NCBI RefSeq assembly: GCF_030295995.1
Contig: NZ_AP027365.1
Coordinates: forward strand, 310,001 to 374,000
DNA length: 64,000 nucleotides
Reading direction: 5' to 3'
Source: Thalassotalea hakodatensis
Lineage (GTDB): Bacteria > Pseudomonadota > Gammaproteobacteria > Enterobacterales > Alteromonadaceae
Both the position numbers and the translations under genes were made by a program. Below the pieces are notes generated by a model that did no database searches, had not been told where the DNA came from, and saw only the letters and a program-made list of their open reading frames with translations. Numbering within the stretch: position 1 is the first letter of the stretch; every line of letters begins with the position of its first letter. Shown here in pieces: positions 1 to 9,567 of the stretch.

Positions 1-843
1 ACGCTCAATACTGCGTTGTATTTAGCTAGGCTTACTGAAAATGTACCGATAAATGTTGCGTTTGCGACGTCAATTGGTATTGATTTAGACAGTAACTTAT
101 TACTCGCCGCGTGGAAAAAAGAAGGCATTGATACCAGGTTTGTTACTCAGCTTGTCGATAAATTCCCTGGTCGTTATCGTATTAAAACGGATAAACAAGG
201 TGAGCGAAGCTTTAAATACCAACGAAGTAATAGTGCTGCTCGATATTATTTAACCTCATCACCAGGCGCTTTAACCCGATTTATTGCTGGTCGTACAGGT
301 GATTATTTATATGTTAGCGGGATTAGCCTAGCGATTATTTCTCCTGAAGATAGAGTGTGGCTATTTGATGCATTAGCACGTTTTAAAGCGAATGGTGGCA
401 AGGTTATTTTTGACAATAATTATCGACCGGTACTGTGGAATAAAAAAGAGGTTCTACCTACTTATCAGAGCGCAATGGCGTTAGCGGATATTGCTTTTTT
501 AACCGATGAAGATGAATTTGAAATTTATCAAGATAATTCATTGGATGGTATTATTTCTCGCGCAAAACAATACAATACAACGGAAACCATTATTAAACGG
601 GGCAGTGAACCTTGTATTATTATCAATAGCCAAGGTGAGCAACAAGCGGTAAGTGCTGAACCTGTCACTAATCTTGTTGATACCTGTGCTGCGGGTGATG
701 CATTTGCGGCAGGTTATCTTTCACAACGGCTTCAGCATGCAAGTGTTGAACATTGTGCGCAATTTGCCCATCGAGTTGCAGGTAGAGTTATTCAGTACTC
801 AGGTGCCATTGTTGACCGCAAGGTTATGGCCGATCTTTTTTGA
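1..843 (+). CDS. kdgK: 2-dehydro-3-deoxygluconokinase, PfkB family (5' end missing)
   Basis: Ribokinase/PfkB-family sugar kinase. Enzymes of this type phosphorylate 2-keto-3-deoxygluconate in the Entner-Doudoroff/uronate route. The reading frame is open to the first base: the window begins inside TLNTALYLARL, which matches the conserved N-terminal DTxNTAxYLARL stretch of KdgK, so the gene starts upstream and the in-frame TTG at 16 is not the real start. The C-terminal PfkB signature is seen as DTCAAGDAFAAG, with the catalytic Asp in AAGD. The stop lies 18 bp before a GH20 hexosaminidase gene on the same strand, suggesting co-transcription. The KDG specificity is inferred from overall resemblance; another sugar acid or amino-sugar substrate is possible. 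Confidence 0.82.
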   Translation, partial: TLNTALYLARLTENVPINVAFATSIGIDLDSNLLLAAWKKEGIDTRFVTQLVDKFPGRYRIKTDKQGERSFKYQRSNSAARYYLTSSPGALTRFIAGRTGDYLYVSGISLAIISPEDRVWLFDALARFKANGGKVIFDNNYRPVLWNKKEVLPTYQSAMALADIAFLTDEDEFEIYQDNSLDGIISRAKQYNTTETIIKRGSEPCIIINSQGEQQAVSAEPVTNLVDTCAAGDAFAAGYLSQRLQHASVEHCAQFAHRVAGRVIQYSGAIVDRKVMADLF

Positions 844-861
844 CGTAAAAGGTAAAATTTA

Positions 862-3264
862 ATGTTTAATCGATTATTTTCTATTGCTCTTGTTATGTTG
901 TGCCTAAACATCAACATGGTCTCGTGGGCTAACGATTTGTCACTCAACGTAATGCCCTACCCTAAAACAGTCATTATTAATGAGCAGGAATTTACCATTA
1001 GCGATGGCTTTTCGATTTCGGTAGAAGGTGGGAGTAAACAACGTTCCGCTCAATTGAAAAATACCTTAGAGTCACAAATCAGTACCTTTGGCTGGCAAGT
1101 TTCTACAACGAATGATAAGGCAATACCGATTGTTATTCGTATTAACCAAGGGGGGGGGTTGGATTATCAATTTCCGGCGTTACATCAAGATGAAAGTTAT
1201 CAACTCACGCTAGATAACCAGCAAGTATTGCTCGAAGCAAAATCTGACTTCGGTGCATTGCATGGCGTGGCAACATTGACACAATTGCTTTATCAAGCAA
1301 AAAGTAACCAGGTGTTGGCCCAGCTTACCATTAAAGATCTTCCTAGGTTTCCATGGCGTGGCTTTATGCTAGACAGTGTTCGCCACTTTATTTCTATTGA
1401 TGCGATAAAGCGTCAATTACGTGGTATGGCTGCGGCAAAGTTAAATGTATTTCATTGGCATCTTACCGATGATCAAGGGTGGCGTATTGCCCTAGATAGT
1501 TACCCTGAATTACATAAAAAAGCCTCTGACGGACAATATTATACCAAAGCACAAATTCGTGAAGTGGTTGAGTATGCAAGCTTGCTAGGCATTCGCGTAG
1601 TACCCGAGTTTGATGTACCAGGTCATGCGTCTGCTATTGCTGTTGCATATCCCCATTTAATGAGTGAGCAAAAACACTATCAAATGGAAGATGGTTGGGG
1701 AGTATTTGAACCGTTATTAGATCCAAGTAACCCTGAAGTCTATCAGTTTATTGATGGTGTGATTGCAGAGTTAACCACGCTATTTCCTGATCAATATTTA
1801 CACATTGGCGGTGATGAAGTTGATCCAACGCAATGGAATAATAGTACTGAAATTCAGGCATTCATGAAAGAAAATAGCTTGCAAGATGCGCATGCATTAC
1901 AAGCATTTTTTAATCAAAAAGTGGCTGGAATACTGGCTAAACATCAACGTAAAATGATGGGGTGGGATGAAATATTCCATCCAGATTTGCCACAAAATAT
2001 TATGGTGCAATCGTGGCGAGGTATGGAAAGCTTATCAAAGATCGCTGTCAGTGGTTATCAAGGCCTGCTATCTACAGGTTTTTATATCGATCAGCCTCAA
2101 AGTAGTGCTTATCATTATCGAAATGAGCTGCTTCAACAACGCCCTAGAACGGCGGTTCAGCCAAAAGAGGGGCAACAAGTCGTCGCTTATCAATTTGAGA
2201 TGCCTCGTTTGAAAGGCAGCGCAGTTAACGGTACGTTAGCCATGGTGATGCATAATGATTACGTGTTACACGCTTATGTGAAGCTTAACAATAATCACTT
2301 CAAAAAGGCGAATGTTGATAGGCATCTAGTGCTCAGTAAAGGGGAAGTCAATGTTGCTATTGATAGTTGGATGGGACCAACGCGTGGTGAGTTTTTACTA
2401 ACGGATGAACAATCAACAGGGCGCATATTAATTGGCAATACCTATTATCCAGTATCAATTGCACCGATAGATAATTTTGATTATAGCCAAGTCACGTTAC
2501 TACCCAATATTTCACCGATTGCCGCGCGAAATATTTTAGGTGGCGAAGCGACGTTATGGAGTGAATTAGTGACAGAGCAAAACCTTGACGTACGTGCTTG
2601 GCCGCGATTGTTTGTTATAGCCGAGCGTTTTTGGTCATCTAAATCACTGAAAAATATTGATAACATGTTTTCGCGTTTGATGGTGTTAGATAAGTTTTCG
2701 CAGCAGATAGGTTTGCATCATAAACAGCAATATCGTGCAGGTTTACAATCACTTGTTTTTGCTAAAACCAACATCACACCTTTAACGGTATTGGCTGAGC
2801 AATTAGAACCAGCAAATTATTACACGCGTCATCATATTAAGTTTCAGCAAGATAAATATCACCAAAATGCACAGTTGAATCGTTTTGCTGATTTTTTACC
2901 TGTTGAAAGTATGGCGTTAATTGAAATGCATCAACAATTGAAAGCCTTTCAACAAGGAGATAAAAACGCATTGCAAGGTATTATTGATCGGTTACGGGTT
3001 TGGCACTTCAATTTTGACAAGGTGATATCACTAGTGAAAATTGCACCAAAGCTTGATGATTTACCAGATGTTATCGATCAAGCAAGAGATATTAATACCT
3101 TGGCGTTAACCATTGCACAAAGTTGTTACAACGGTGTAAAGATTCGCCATGATGAAGCGAAGCGTATTAAAAACACGTTACACCGTTTACATAAAGAAGG
3201 TAAAGAGATCATTGTTGCCAGCAATTTATTTACTGAGCGGCTATTAGCAGCTTGTAAGGCTTAA
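862..3264 (+). CDS. secreted beta-N-acetylhexosaminidase, GH20
   Basis: Glycoside hydrolase family 20 enzyme, which releases terminal N-acetylhexosamine from chitooligosaccharides or glycans. An N-terminal signal peptide of about 24 residues ends near SWA-ND. A GH20 N-terminal domain is followed by the TIM barrel: FHWHLTDDQGWRI near residue 195 and the catalytic HIGGDEVDP at 314-322, with the Asp-Glu pair D318/E319. At 800 residues the protein is long for the family. The barrel appears to be interrupted after about residue 420 by a segment of roughly 150 residues before the conserved GGEATLWSE motif, and a helical C-terminal region follows. It probably acts in the periplasm or outside the cell in amino-sugar scavenging. 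A terminator lies just past the stop. Confidence 0.92.
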   Translation: MFNRLFSIALVMLCLNINMVSWANDLSLNVMPYPKTVIINEQEFTISDGFSISVEGGSKQRSAQLKNTLESQISTFGWQVSTTNDKAIPIVIRINQGGGLDYQFPALHQDESYQLTLDNQQVLLEAKSDFGALHGVATLTQLLYQAKSNQVLAQLTIKDLPRFPWRGFMLDSVRHFISIDAIKRQLRGMAAAKLNVFHWHLTDDQGWRIALDSYPELHKKASDGQYYTKAQIREVVEYASLLGIRVVPEFDVPGHASAIAVAYPHLMSEQKHYQMEDGWGVFEPLLDPSNPEVYQFIDGVIAELTTLFPDQYLHIGGDEVDPTQWNNSTEIQAFMKENSLQDAHALQAFFNQKVAGILAKHQRKMMGWDEIFHPDLPQNIMVQSWRGMESLSKIAVSGYQGLLSTGFYIDQPQSSAYHYRNELLQQRPRTAVQPKEGQQVVAYQFEMPRLKGSAVNGTLAMVMHNDYVLHAYVKLNNNHFKKANVDRHLVLSKGEVNVAIDSWMGPTRGEFLLTDEQSTGRILIGNTYYPVSIAPIDNFDYSQVTLLPNISPIAARNILGGEATLWSELVTEQNLDVRAWPRLFVIAERFWSSKSLKNIDNMFSRLMVLDKFSQQIGLHHKQQYRAGLQSLVFAKTNITPLTVLAEQLEPANYYTRHHIKFQQDKYHQNAQLNRFADFLPVESMALIEMHQQLKAFQQGDKNALQGIIDRLRVWHFNFDKVISLVKIAPKLDDLPDVIDQARDINTLALTIAQSCYNGVKIRHDEAKRIKNTLHRLHKEGKEIIVASNLFTERLLAACKA

Positions 3265-3266
3265 CT

Positions 3267-4181
3267 TTACGCTTCCATTTGCTTAAGCACACTATTGAAT
3301 AGTGTGCTTTTTTTATCTGATAACGTGGTGATCACATCAAAGTGGTTTTTATTTTCAATATTCGCTAATAATACTTTGTTGCAGCCTAAACAATTTAATT
3401 GATAAAAATCATTCGATTGGCGTTTAAATTCGTCTGTTTCATGATCACCATAAGCAACGATAAAGCGTGTTTCATTACAATGTGTTAATTTATTTGCCGC
3501 TAATAATGGACTCAAGTGAGTAATTTCATCTTGTGTTAACGCTAATGCTTCATTGATATAGGTAAATTGAAGTGGCGTTAAATCATAAATACCGCTAACC
3601 GCACAAACACCTTTTACGGGATTAGCAGGGAGATCAAACGTTGTTTGCCAGTCAGTCATTGCAGCCATAACAGCTAATTGTGCGCCTGCTGAACTTCCAG
3701 ACAAATAAATTTGGTCTTTATCATAACCGTACTGGTCTGCATGACGATAGAGCCAAGCAATGGCATTTCTAACTTGGTTTACAATTGTTGTTAATGAGGC
3801 TTTTGGCGCTAGCGTGTAATTTATTACTGCAACATGGTAACCATGTTGTTGAAAATTGTTCGCAGCAAAGCAACTTTCTTCCTTGCTTAGCTCCTGCCAA
3901 TAACCACCATGAATAAAGACTTGTAGCTTTCTTTTTATTGAAATAGTCGAACGTTGCGAATTGTGGTGATGGGGAAGAAATAAGTCGAGGGTTTCATCAG
4001 GGCTTTGACCATAACGTAAATTTTCTTTTAACGAGCCATGATGAGAGGCAAGTTGTTTTACTTGCTGGCTTTGTTCTGCGTATTGCTGTAGATAAATATC
4101 TAAATTGGCAACACAACTGCTAGGTGAATATTCCCTAGCTAACGCCTGTAATGAAAAATTTCGATAAACGGTTTCTGTCAT
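3267..4181 (-). CDS. alpha/beta hydrolase, kynurenine formamidase-like
   Basis: Carboxylesterase-type alpha/beta hydrolase. Visible motifs are the oxyanion HGGYW at residues 91-95 (the HGGxW form is typical of arylformamidases), the nucleophile elbow GSSAG at 162-166 with Ser164, and a late NHFDV containing the probable catalytic His. Family members hydrolyse N-formylkynurenine or small esters. No other kynurenine-pathway gene lies nearby, so the substrate is only inferred. No signal peptide is seen, so it is probably cytosolic. It converges on the hexosaminidase gene with a 2-bp gap and carries that gene's terminator in its 3' end. The start is the first ATG; there is no strong ribosome-binding site. 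Confidence 0.78.
   Translation of the reverse strand: MTETVYRNFSLQALAREYSPSSCVANLDIYLQQYAEQSQQVKQLASHHGSLKENLRYGQSPDETLDLFLPHHHNSQRSTISIKRKLQVFIHGGYWQELSKEESCFAANNFQQHGYHVAVINYTLAPKASLTTIVNQVRNAIAWLYRHADQYGYDKDQIYLSGSSAGAQLAVMAAMTDWQTTFDLPANPVKGVCAVSGIYDLTPLQFTYINEALALTQDEITHLSPLLAANKLTHCNETRFIVAYGDHETDEFKRQSNDFYQLNCLGCNKVLLANIENKNHFDVITTLSDKKSTLFNSVLKQMEA
3285..3314 (+). terminator. rho-independent terminator inside a convergent CDS
   Basis: An 11-bp perfect stem, AAGCACACTAT / ATAGTGTGCTT, with a 3-nt loop is followed by a run of seven T on the plus strand. It is correctly placed, 20 bp beyond the hexosaminidase stop, but lies within the last codons of the minus-strand hydrolase gene. Confidence 0.8.
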
Positions 4182-4485
4182 ATGATTAGCTACTTGTTTA
4201 ACCAGAAGTCCTTGTAAAGCGAAAATTGATAGTAGTCACTATAGCGGATTTACGGACATTTAATTAGTCCCTATTTATTCGATAATTGTTTCAATAAAGT
4301 TAACGTTATAAGCATAAAATATAGTTGTTAACAGACTAAATGTAACAAAATATTAATATATTACACAAATCACATCTTTTAATGCCGTTATGAAAAAGCA
4401 TATGATATAACCAAATATATACAAAATATTTTCATATTTTGTGCTTCCGCTAAATTTAATACATAACAAAAATATTGAGCTCCTC
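4182..4485. other. AT-rich divergent intergenic region
   Basis: This 304-bp region separates a minus-strand hydrolase from a plus-strand peptidase gene, so it should hold both promoters. It is very AT-rich with several GTTAAC-like stretches. I cannot single out a convincing -35/-10 pair, structured RNA or small gene. Confidence 0.5.
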
Positions 4486-7167
4486 ATGAAATTAACAAAA
4501 ATAAACAAAGCAGTTACTGTTGCCTTGGCAGTGGGTGTTGTTGCATTAACAGGGTGTGAAAAAAATGCCTCTGCCCCTGAGCATGTAACAACTCAAAAAA
4601 CACAAGCCACAGCGGCTCGCCAACAAAGTGAGTCATTATTTGAAGAATACGCTAAAATGCGTGCTCAACAAGTTAGCAACGTTAATTATCACCTTCAAGT
4701 TACCCTCGATAATACTTCTGAAAGTTTTTCAGGTGTCACAGACATTGTGTTTGACTTAACCAATGATAATCAAAATGATTTAACCATCGATTTTGATGAG
4801 GGCACAGTCTCATCTGTCAAAGTGAATGGTAAAGAAGTAACATTTAACTACGAGAAATGGTTTATTACCATTCCAAAAAGTGAGTTATCTGCTGGAAAAA
4901 ATACTGTCACAGTTGCTTATGAGCGTCCATATTCTACCGATGGTTCAGGCTTACATCGTTTTGTAGATCCTGAAAATGGTGAAGTGTATCTCTACACAGA
5001 TTTTGAACCTTACGATGCTAATCGCTTATTTCCTCATTTCGATCAGCCAGATTTAAAAGCAACGTATTCCATGAAAGTGACGGCACCTGATCATTGGAAA
5101 GTGATCACTTCAGTAAGAGAAAATAAGATTGAAGAAAGTGGTGATAACAACGTATGGCATTTTCCTGAATCCGCAAAATTTTCATCCTATATTTTTTCAT
5201 TACATGCTGGTAATTACGCCGTTTGGGAAGATAAATTTGAAGATATTCCATTACGCTTATTTGCTCGTCAGAGCTTAGCGGAATATGTGAATACCGATGA
5301 GTGGTTCACACCGACTAAGCAAAGCTTTAAATTTTTTAATGATTACTTTGGTGTACGTTATCCTTTCGTTAAATACGACCAAATAGTGGCGCCAGATTTT
5401 AATGCCGGCGCGATGGAAAATGTTGCTGCAGTAACCTTCAATGAAGGCTATATATCACGAGGTGAAAAATCAACTAGAGCCAAAATGAGCTTAGCGAATG
5501 TGATTGCTCATGAAATGGCGCATATGTGGTTCGGTAATTTGGTGACCATGCGTTGGTGGAATGGCCTATGGCTGAATGAAAGTTTTGCAACTTACATGGC
5601 GAATTTAGAAGTAGCAGAGGCCAGTGACTTTAAAAATAATTGGGATGTCTTTTATTCAGGCACTAAGCAGTGGGCATATCGCAGTGATGATTCAGTGAAT
5701 ACTCATGCTATTGAATTGCCAGTTCCATCAACAGGAGATGCATTAACAAATTTTGATGGTATTACATACGGTAAGGGGGCTTCAGTGTTAAAACAGCTAC
5801 CTTATTACCTTGGCGAAGAAAACTTCCGCGTTGGGGTTAGTAATTACTTGAAAAAGTTTTCTTACAAAAACACTGAATTAGAAGACTTTATCGGCGAGCT
5901 TGGTAAAGCAGCTGATATGGATATGGAACAATGGACTCAAGACTGGTTATACAATGCAGGTCTTAATACGATTAAAGTTAATTATCAATGTGACGCAGAT
6001 AAAATTACAGAGATGAACATTGTTCAAAGTGCACCTGATGACTATCCAACATTACGTGAGCAACGAGTACAAGTTGGTTTGTATCAATTAGATGGCGAGA
6101 ATATGGCATTAGCTAATGCAATACCTGTTATGTATAAAGGTGAAAGCACTAAGGTAAGCGATGCTATTGGCCAAGCCTGCCCTGATATAGTGTACCCTAA
6201 CGAAGGGGACTGGGGGTTTGTTAAAGTTGATCTTGATGAAAAGTCACTGGCGGCCGTTGAACAACATATTAATGCTGTTGAAAGTGCTACGATGCAACTA
6301 ATGCTATGGCAAAGTCTTTCAGATAGTGTCAGAGATGCAAATCTAGCTGCCGATAAATTTGTGAATTTTGCTATAGCTAATATTGAAGGTGAACAAGATT
6401 ATAATGTGATCCGAAAAATATCAGCTAGTTTAACCACTGCTATGGGTTACTTAAACACAGCAACTCGTCTGGAAAAACAGGATTATTCCGCCTTATATCA
6501 AGATGTTGAAAATCTCTACTTACGTTTGTTAGAGAAAGCACCTGCTGGCTCTGATCTGCAAAAAATGTGGTATGGTCGTTATGTATCTTTTAGTAAATCA
6601 GATAAACATCTGAAAAACTTACTTGCGATATTACAAGGTGAGCGTAGTTATGAAGGGTTAACCATTGATCAAGATAAACGCTGGGGCATACTCGCACAAC
6701 TAAATCGTTATCAATATGGTAATTATGTTGCACTATTAGATAGTGAAAAAGAGCAAGATAATTCTGATACCGGAGTTAAAAATGCCATTTATGCTGAAGT
6801 GGTTCGCCCAGAAGCAGATGTGAAAAAGAAATGGTTTGATGTGGTGATCAATAATCCTGAAAATCTCAAGTTATCTACACTACGTTACATTATGTGGGGG
6901 CTTTTCCCAACAGAACAATCAGCATTAGAGGCACCATATAAAGAAAGAATCCTGGCGCACATTCCTAAATTAAATGATGGAAGTGACTTAGGCTTATTAG
7001 GGGCATTTGCCAGTAGTATGATACCCAGCGAATGTACTGCTGAAAGTGAAGCGGAACTTGCGACATTGATTGAAGAATACAAGTCAATGAAGCCTCAAGT
7101 GTTGAAAACGGTTAAAGCGAGACATCAAAATGTTGGTCGTTGTATTAAAGCGTTAAAACTACTCTAA
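4486..7167 (+). CDS. M1-family aminopeptidase, lipoprotein
   Basis: Zinc metallo-aminopeptidase of the M1 (PepN/gluzincin) family, removing N-terminal residues from peptides. I chose the ATG at 4486 over the GTG at 4441 because it gives a proper lipoprotein signal: a charged start, a hydrophobic core and the lipobox LTGC, with the lipidated Cys near residue 24. The substrate-anchoring GAMEN motif is at residues 308-312. The zinc site HEMAH is at 342-346, with the third ligand Glu in WLNES about 19 residues later. Length (893 aa) is normal for M1 enzymes. The lipid anchor implies a periplasmic or outer-membrane location and a role in peptide foraging rather than cytosolic turnover (inference). 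It is monocistronic, with its own terminator. Confidence 0.93.
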   Translation: MKLTKINKAVTVALAVGVVALTGCEKNASAPEHVTTQKTQATAARQQSESLFEEYAKMRAQQVSNVNYHLQVTLDNTSESFSGVTDIVFDLTNDNQNDLTIDFDEGTVSSVKVNGKEVTFNYEKWFITIPKSELSAGKNTVTVAYERPYSTDGSGLHRFVDPENGEVYLYTDFEPYDANRLFPHFDQPDLKATYSMKVTAPDHWKVITSVRENKIEESGDNNVWHFPESAKFSSYIFSLHAGNYAVWEDKFEDIPLRLFARQSLAEYVNTDEWFTPTKQSFKFFNDYFGVRYPFVKYDQIVAPDFNAGAMENVAAVTFNEGYISRGEKSTRAKMSLANVIAHEMAHMWFGNLVTMRWWNGLWLNESFATYMANLEVAEASDFKNNWDVFYSGTKQWAYRSDDSVNTHAIELPVPSTGDALTNFDGITYGKGASVLKQLPYYLGEENFRVGVSNYLKKFSYKNTELEDFIGELGKAADMDMEQWTQDWLYNAGLNTIKVNYQCDADKITEMNIVQSAPDDYPTLREQRVQVGLYQLDGENMALANAIPVMYKGESTKVSDAIGQACPDIVYPNEGDWGFVKVDLDEKSLAAVEQHINAVESATMQLMLWQSLSDSVRDANLAADKFVNFAIANIEGEQDYNVIRKISASLTTAMGYLNTATRLEKQDYSALYQDVENLYLRLLEKAPAGSDLQKMWYGRYVSFSKSDKHLKNLLAILQGERSYEGLTIDQDKRWGILAQLNRYQYGNYVALLDSEKEQDNSDTGVKNAIYAEVVRPEADVKKKWFDVVINNPENLKLSTLRYIMWGLFPTEQSALEAPYKERILAHIPKLNDGSDLGLLGAFASSMIPSECTAESEAELATLIEEYKSMKPQVLKTVKARHQNVGRCIKALKLL

Positions 7168-7190
7168 ACAGACATATAATGTTCATTGCT

Positions 7191-7218
7191 AAAACGCTTC
7201 ATTTTTGAAGCGTTTTTT
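7191..7218 (+). terminator. rho-independent terminator of the M1 peptidase gene
   Basis: A 10-bp stem, AAAACGCTTC / GAAGCGTTTT, with a 6-nt loop (ATTTTT) ends in a T run, 24 bp after the peptidase stop codon. Confidence 0.85.
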
Positions 7219-7389
7219 ATGTCATGTATTCTGCCAACGTCAATTTTTGCGTATAAATTTAAAGAAGTGTAAACAACGTTTATTTTTGTCTTTATGTATT
7301 AAACAAGATCTTGACGCGTGACATATTCAGCGATCTAGGATAAAACGGTAAGGGTAATCACACCAAACTGGAGTTAAAAGAAAATACGA

Positions 7390-8277
7390 GTGCGAGTTTT
7401 TATTCATTATTTATTTTACTGGCTAGTGACTTTTTTAGCGTTTGCTACACAGGTAAATGCGAATGACAAACGTATTGCTATTATTGATACGCCTTATGAA
7501 GAGAATGCAAGTCATCAATATTTTGTTGATTTAGTTCACTTTCTTCTCGATGTGTCACGCGAAAAATATGGTGAAGCAACGATCGAATTATATTATGCAG
7601 AAAATAATACGCATGAAAAGACTTTAAACCTTATTAGTACCGGTTTGTTAGATTTGTCTTGGGCAGGAACGACTAAGAATTTAGAAAGAAAGCTGTTACC
7701 TATTCGAATACCATTATTGGGTGGCTTGCTAGGGTACCGTGTGTCGATTATCAGAAAAGATGATCATGATAAGTTTTCGAAAGCTTCTGTTGAACAGTTC
7801 AAATCGATGATTGCTTGCCAAGGACAAGTTTGGGGAGATTCTGATATTTTGGAAGATAATGGCTATAATGTAATGCGTATAAGCCGTTTTGATTTAATGT
7901 TTAAAATGTTAGCTCATGGACGTTGTGACTACTTTCCACGAGCTGTTTATGAAGGGTACAATGAACTGAACGCTATCATTAAAAAGTACCCTAATTTAAT
8001 GATGTTTGATGACAAAATTCTGCATTATCAATTTCCTTTGTACTTCTTTGTTGAACCACAAAACATAATGCTGGCAGAACGATTACGTTACGCATTAAAT
8101 AAAGCGATTGATGACGGAAGTTTTATAGCGTTCATGCAACGTCACCCGCTTACAGAAGCAATATTTCCGATTGAAAAGTGGTCAAATAAAAATATTATTC
8201 GCCTGCATAATCGTTTTCTCCCTGCTGAAACTCCGATAAAAGAAGCGAAATATTGGCTCCAATTAAGTGAGTATTAA
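7390..8277 (+). CDS. periplasmic solute-binding-like protein (type 2 fold)
   Basis: I infer a periplasmic amino-acid-type substrate-binding domain. A signal peptide of about 24 residues ends near VNA-ND. The protein then reads like SBP_bac_3-type proteins: a KRIAIIDTPY strand at the start, a central segment typical of the lobe hinge, and a C-terminal helix with LRYALNKAIDDGSF. No ABC-transporter permease or ATPase lies next to it, so it may be an orphan binding protein or a sensory accessory. I chose the GTG at 7390 because it gives a complete signal peptide, though the GGAG at about 7370 is far from it. The precise ligand is unknown. Confidence 0.65.
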   Translation: MRVFIHYLFYWLVTFLAFATQVNANDKRIAIIDTPYEENASHQYFVDLVHFLLDVSREKYGEATIELYYAENNTHEKTLNLISTGLLDLSWAGTTKNLERKLLPIRIPLLGGLLGYRVSIIRKDDHDKFSKASVEQFKSMIACQGQVWGDSDILEDNGYNVMRISRFDLMFKMLAHGRCDYFPRAVYEGYNELNAIIKKYPNLMMFDDKILHYQFPLYFFVEPQNIMLAERLRYALNKAIDDGSFIAFMQRHPLTEAIFPIEKWSNKNIIRLHNRFLPAETPIKEAKYWLQLSEY

Positions 8278-8281
8278 CGCT

Positions 8282-8749
8282 TTAATCATCGATTGGGTTA
8301 TTTAATAATAGTTGGGTGATCTCTTGTTGATATTGGTGTTTCTTTTCTTCATTAAAGCCAACATGCCGGCTAACAACGTTACCACTTCGGTTGATTAAAA
8401 TACTACTTGGCATACCTTTGAGTTTAAATGCTTTGGCCACTTTACCTCTAGGATCGTAAAATACAGGGAAGCTTGCGGGATACTGTTTTAAGAAATCTGT
8501 GGCGTTTTGCTTAATGGCATCAAGGTTAACACTCAACACAGTAAACCCATCATCCTTGTAGCTTGTGTGAATTTCATTAAGCCAAGGAAATGAATCTTTA
8601 CAAGGAATACACCAAGACGCCCAAAAATCGATTAGAACGACTTGTCCTTTTAATTGATGAACTTGTTGTTCAAACTCATCTAGGGTGTTGTTAGCTTGGC
8701 TTAAATGGATATTACTTAATAGCAGTAGAACAAAGAATATTTTTTTCAT
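8282..8749 (-). CDS. TlpA-like periplasmic thioredoxin
   Basis: Thioredoxin-fold protein of the TlpA/ResA/redoxin group, acting in periplasmic thiol-disulphide exchange. It has a short signal peptide (about 19 residues, ending QA-NN), the active site WASWCIPC with Cys47 and Cys50, a following Lys, and the cis-Pro region GMPSSILI near residue 115. Its length of 155 residues fits a single thioredoxin domain. It converges with the solute-binding gene with a 4-bp gap. The partner protein is unknown, with cytochrome maturation or oxidative-damage repair being typical roles of the family. Confidence 0.85.
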   Translation of the reverse strand: MKKIFFVLLLLSNIHLSQANNTLDEFEQQVHQLKGQVVLIDFWASWCIPCKDSFPWLNEIHTSYKDDGFTVLSVNLDAIKQNATDFLKQYPASFPVFYDPRGKVAKAFKLKGMPSSILINRSGNVVSRHVGFNEEKKHQYQQEITQLLLNNPIDD

Positions 8750-9096
8750 TATCGTAGTATCAATCGCGTAGTTGCATTGATGATAACAAGCTTTCTTAAA
8801 AAGGTTAACAACAGGCGATACTTGTTTCTTCCTCGCCTAACATTGTTTGCATTGCAATTAAAAGTTGATAGCACTATAACTAACAATGTCGATCTTGATT
8901 GCTTATCGTTTATTTTCGGCAAATGACATGAGGAAATGATTACACTTTAAAGCATAAAGTACTTATTTAATCGCCTGTAACAAATTGTGTGTATCGGGTT
9001 GTTAAACGTAAAAAGTGAACAGCTGGTCGTAAGGGGACTCTGTTTTCAAATATTATTCTTTATGCTCATATTACAACCAAAAGAGAGTTGGCTATT
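8750..9096. other. divergent intergenic region upstream of iorA
   Basis: These 347 bp between the TlpA-like gene (leftward) and iorA (rightward) contain no open frame of note. The only clear element is the ribosome-binding site AAGAGAG at 9081-9087, which supports the iorA ATG at 9097. I see no confident promoter, operator or terminator. Confidence 0.5.
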
Positions 9097-9567
9097 ATGG
9101 AAAAAATGATAATTATAAATGGTGAAAAGTATCAGATTGATGTTGATAGCAATATGCCATTGCTATGGTTTCTACGAGATAGGTTAGAAATAACAGGTAC
9201 TAAATTTGGCTGTGGAGCTGGCTTATGTGGCGCTTGTACTGTCCATGTAGATGGCGTTGCAACACGAGCATGTATTACACCTGTAGGTGTGTTAGCTGAT
9301 AAAAAAATCACGACAATTGAGGGATTGTCAGAAACCGGCGAGCATCCATTACAAAAAGCCTGGGTGGAAAATAATGTGCCACAATGTGGCTATTGTCAAG
9401 CAGGGCAAATTATGAATGCCGCTAGCTTTTTACAACAAAACCCAACACCTTCTGCTGAAGAAATTGACACCGCGATGCAAGGCAACATATGCCGATGCGG
9501 TACTTATCAGCGAATCAAGAAAGCAGTTGCTGATGCGGCTGATGAGCTGGCTAAGGAGGTGTCATAA
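9097..9567 (+). CDS. iorA: isoquinoline 1-oxidoreductase small subunit, [2Fe-2S]
   Basis: Two-cluster iron-sulphur subunit of a xanthine-oxidase-family molybdenum hydroxylase, passing electrons from the molybdenum site to an external acceptor. The plant-ferredoxin domain has C39-x4-C44-x2-C47 (CGAGLCGAC). The second, helical domain has CGYC at 97-100 and CRC at 132-134. The length of 156 residues is standard. I chose the ATG at 9097 rather than the in-frame TTG at 9088 because a Shine-Dalgarno AAGAGAG lies 9 bp upstream of the ATG. It overlaps iorB by one base (TAATG), so the two subunits are translationally coupled. No FAD subunit or cofactor-maturation gene is adjacent. Confidence 0.9.
   Translation: MEKMIIINGEKYQIDVDSNMPLLWFLRDRLEITGTKFGCGAGLCGACTVHVDGVATRACITPVGVLADKKITTIEGLSETGEHPLQKAWVENNVPQCGYCQAGQIMNAASFLQQNPTPSAEEIDTAMQGNICRCGTYQRIKKAVADAADELAKEVS

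Noticed and set aside
7311-7341. Promoter TTGACG...TAGGAT ahead of the solute-binding gene
   Set aside because: The -35 is good but the spacing to the best -10 is 19 bp and the -10 is weak.
9088-9096. Upstream TTG start for iorA
   Set aside because: The ATG at 9097 has a Shine-Dalgarno at correct spacing; the TTG adds only three residues.
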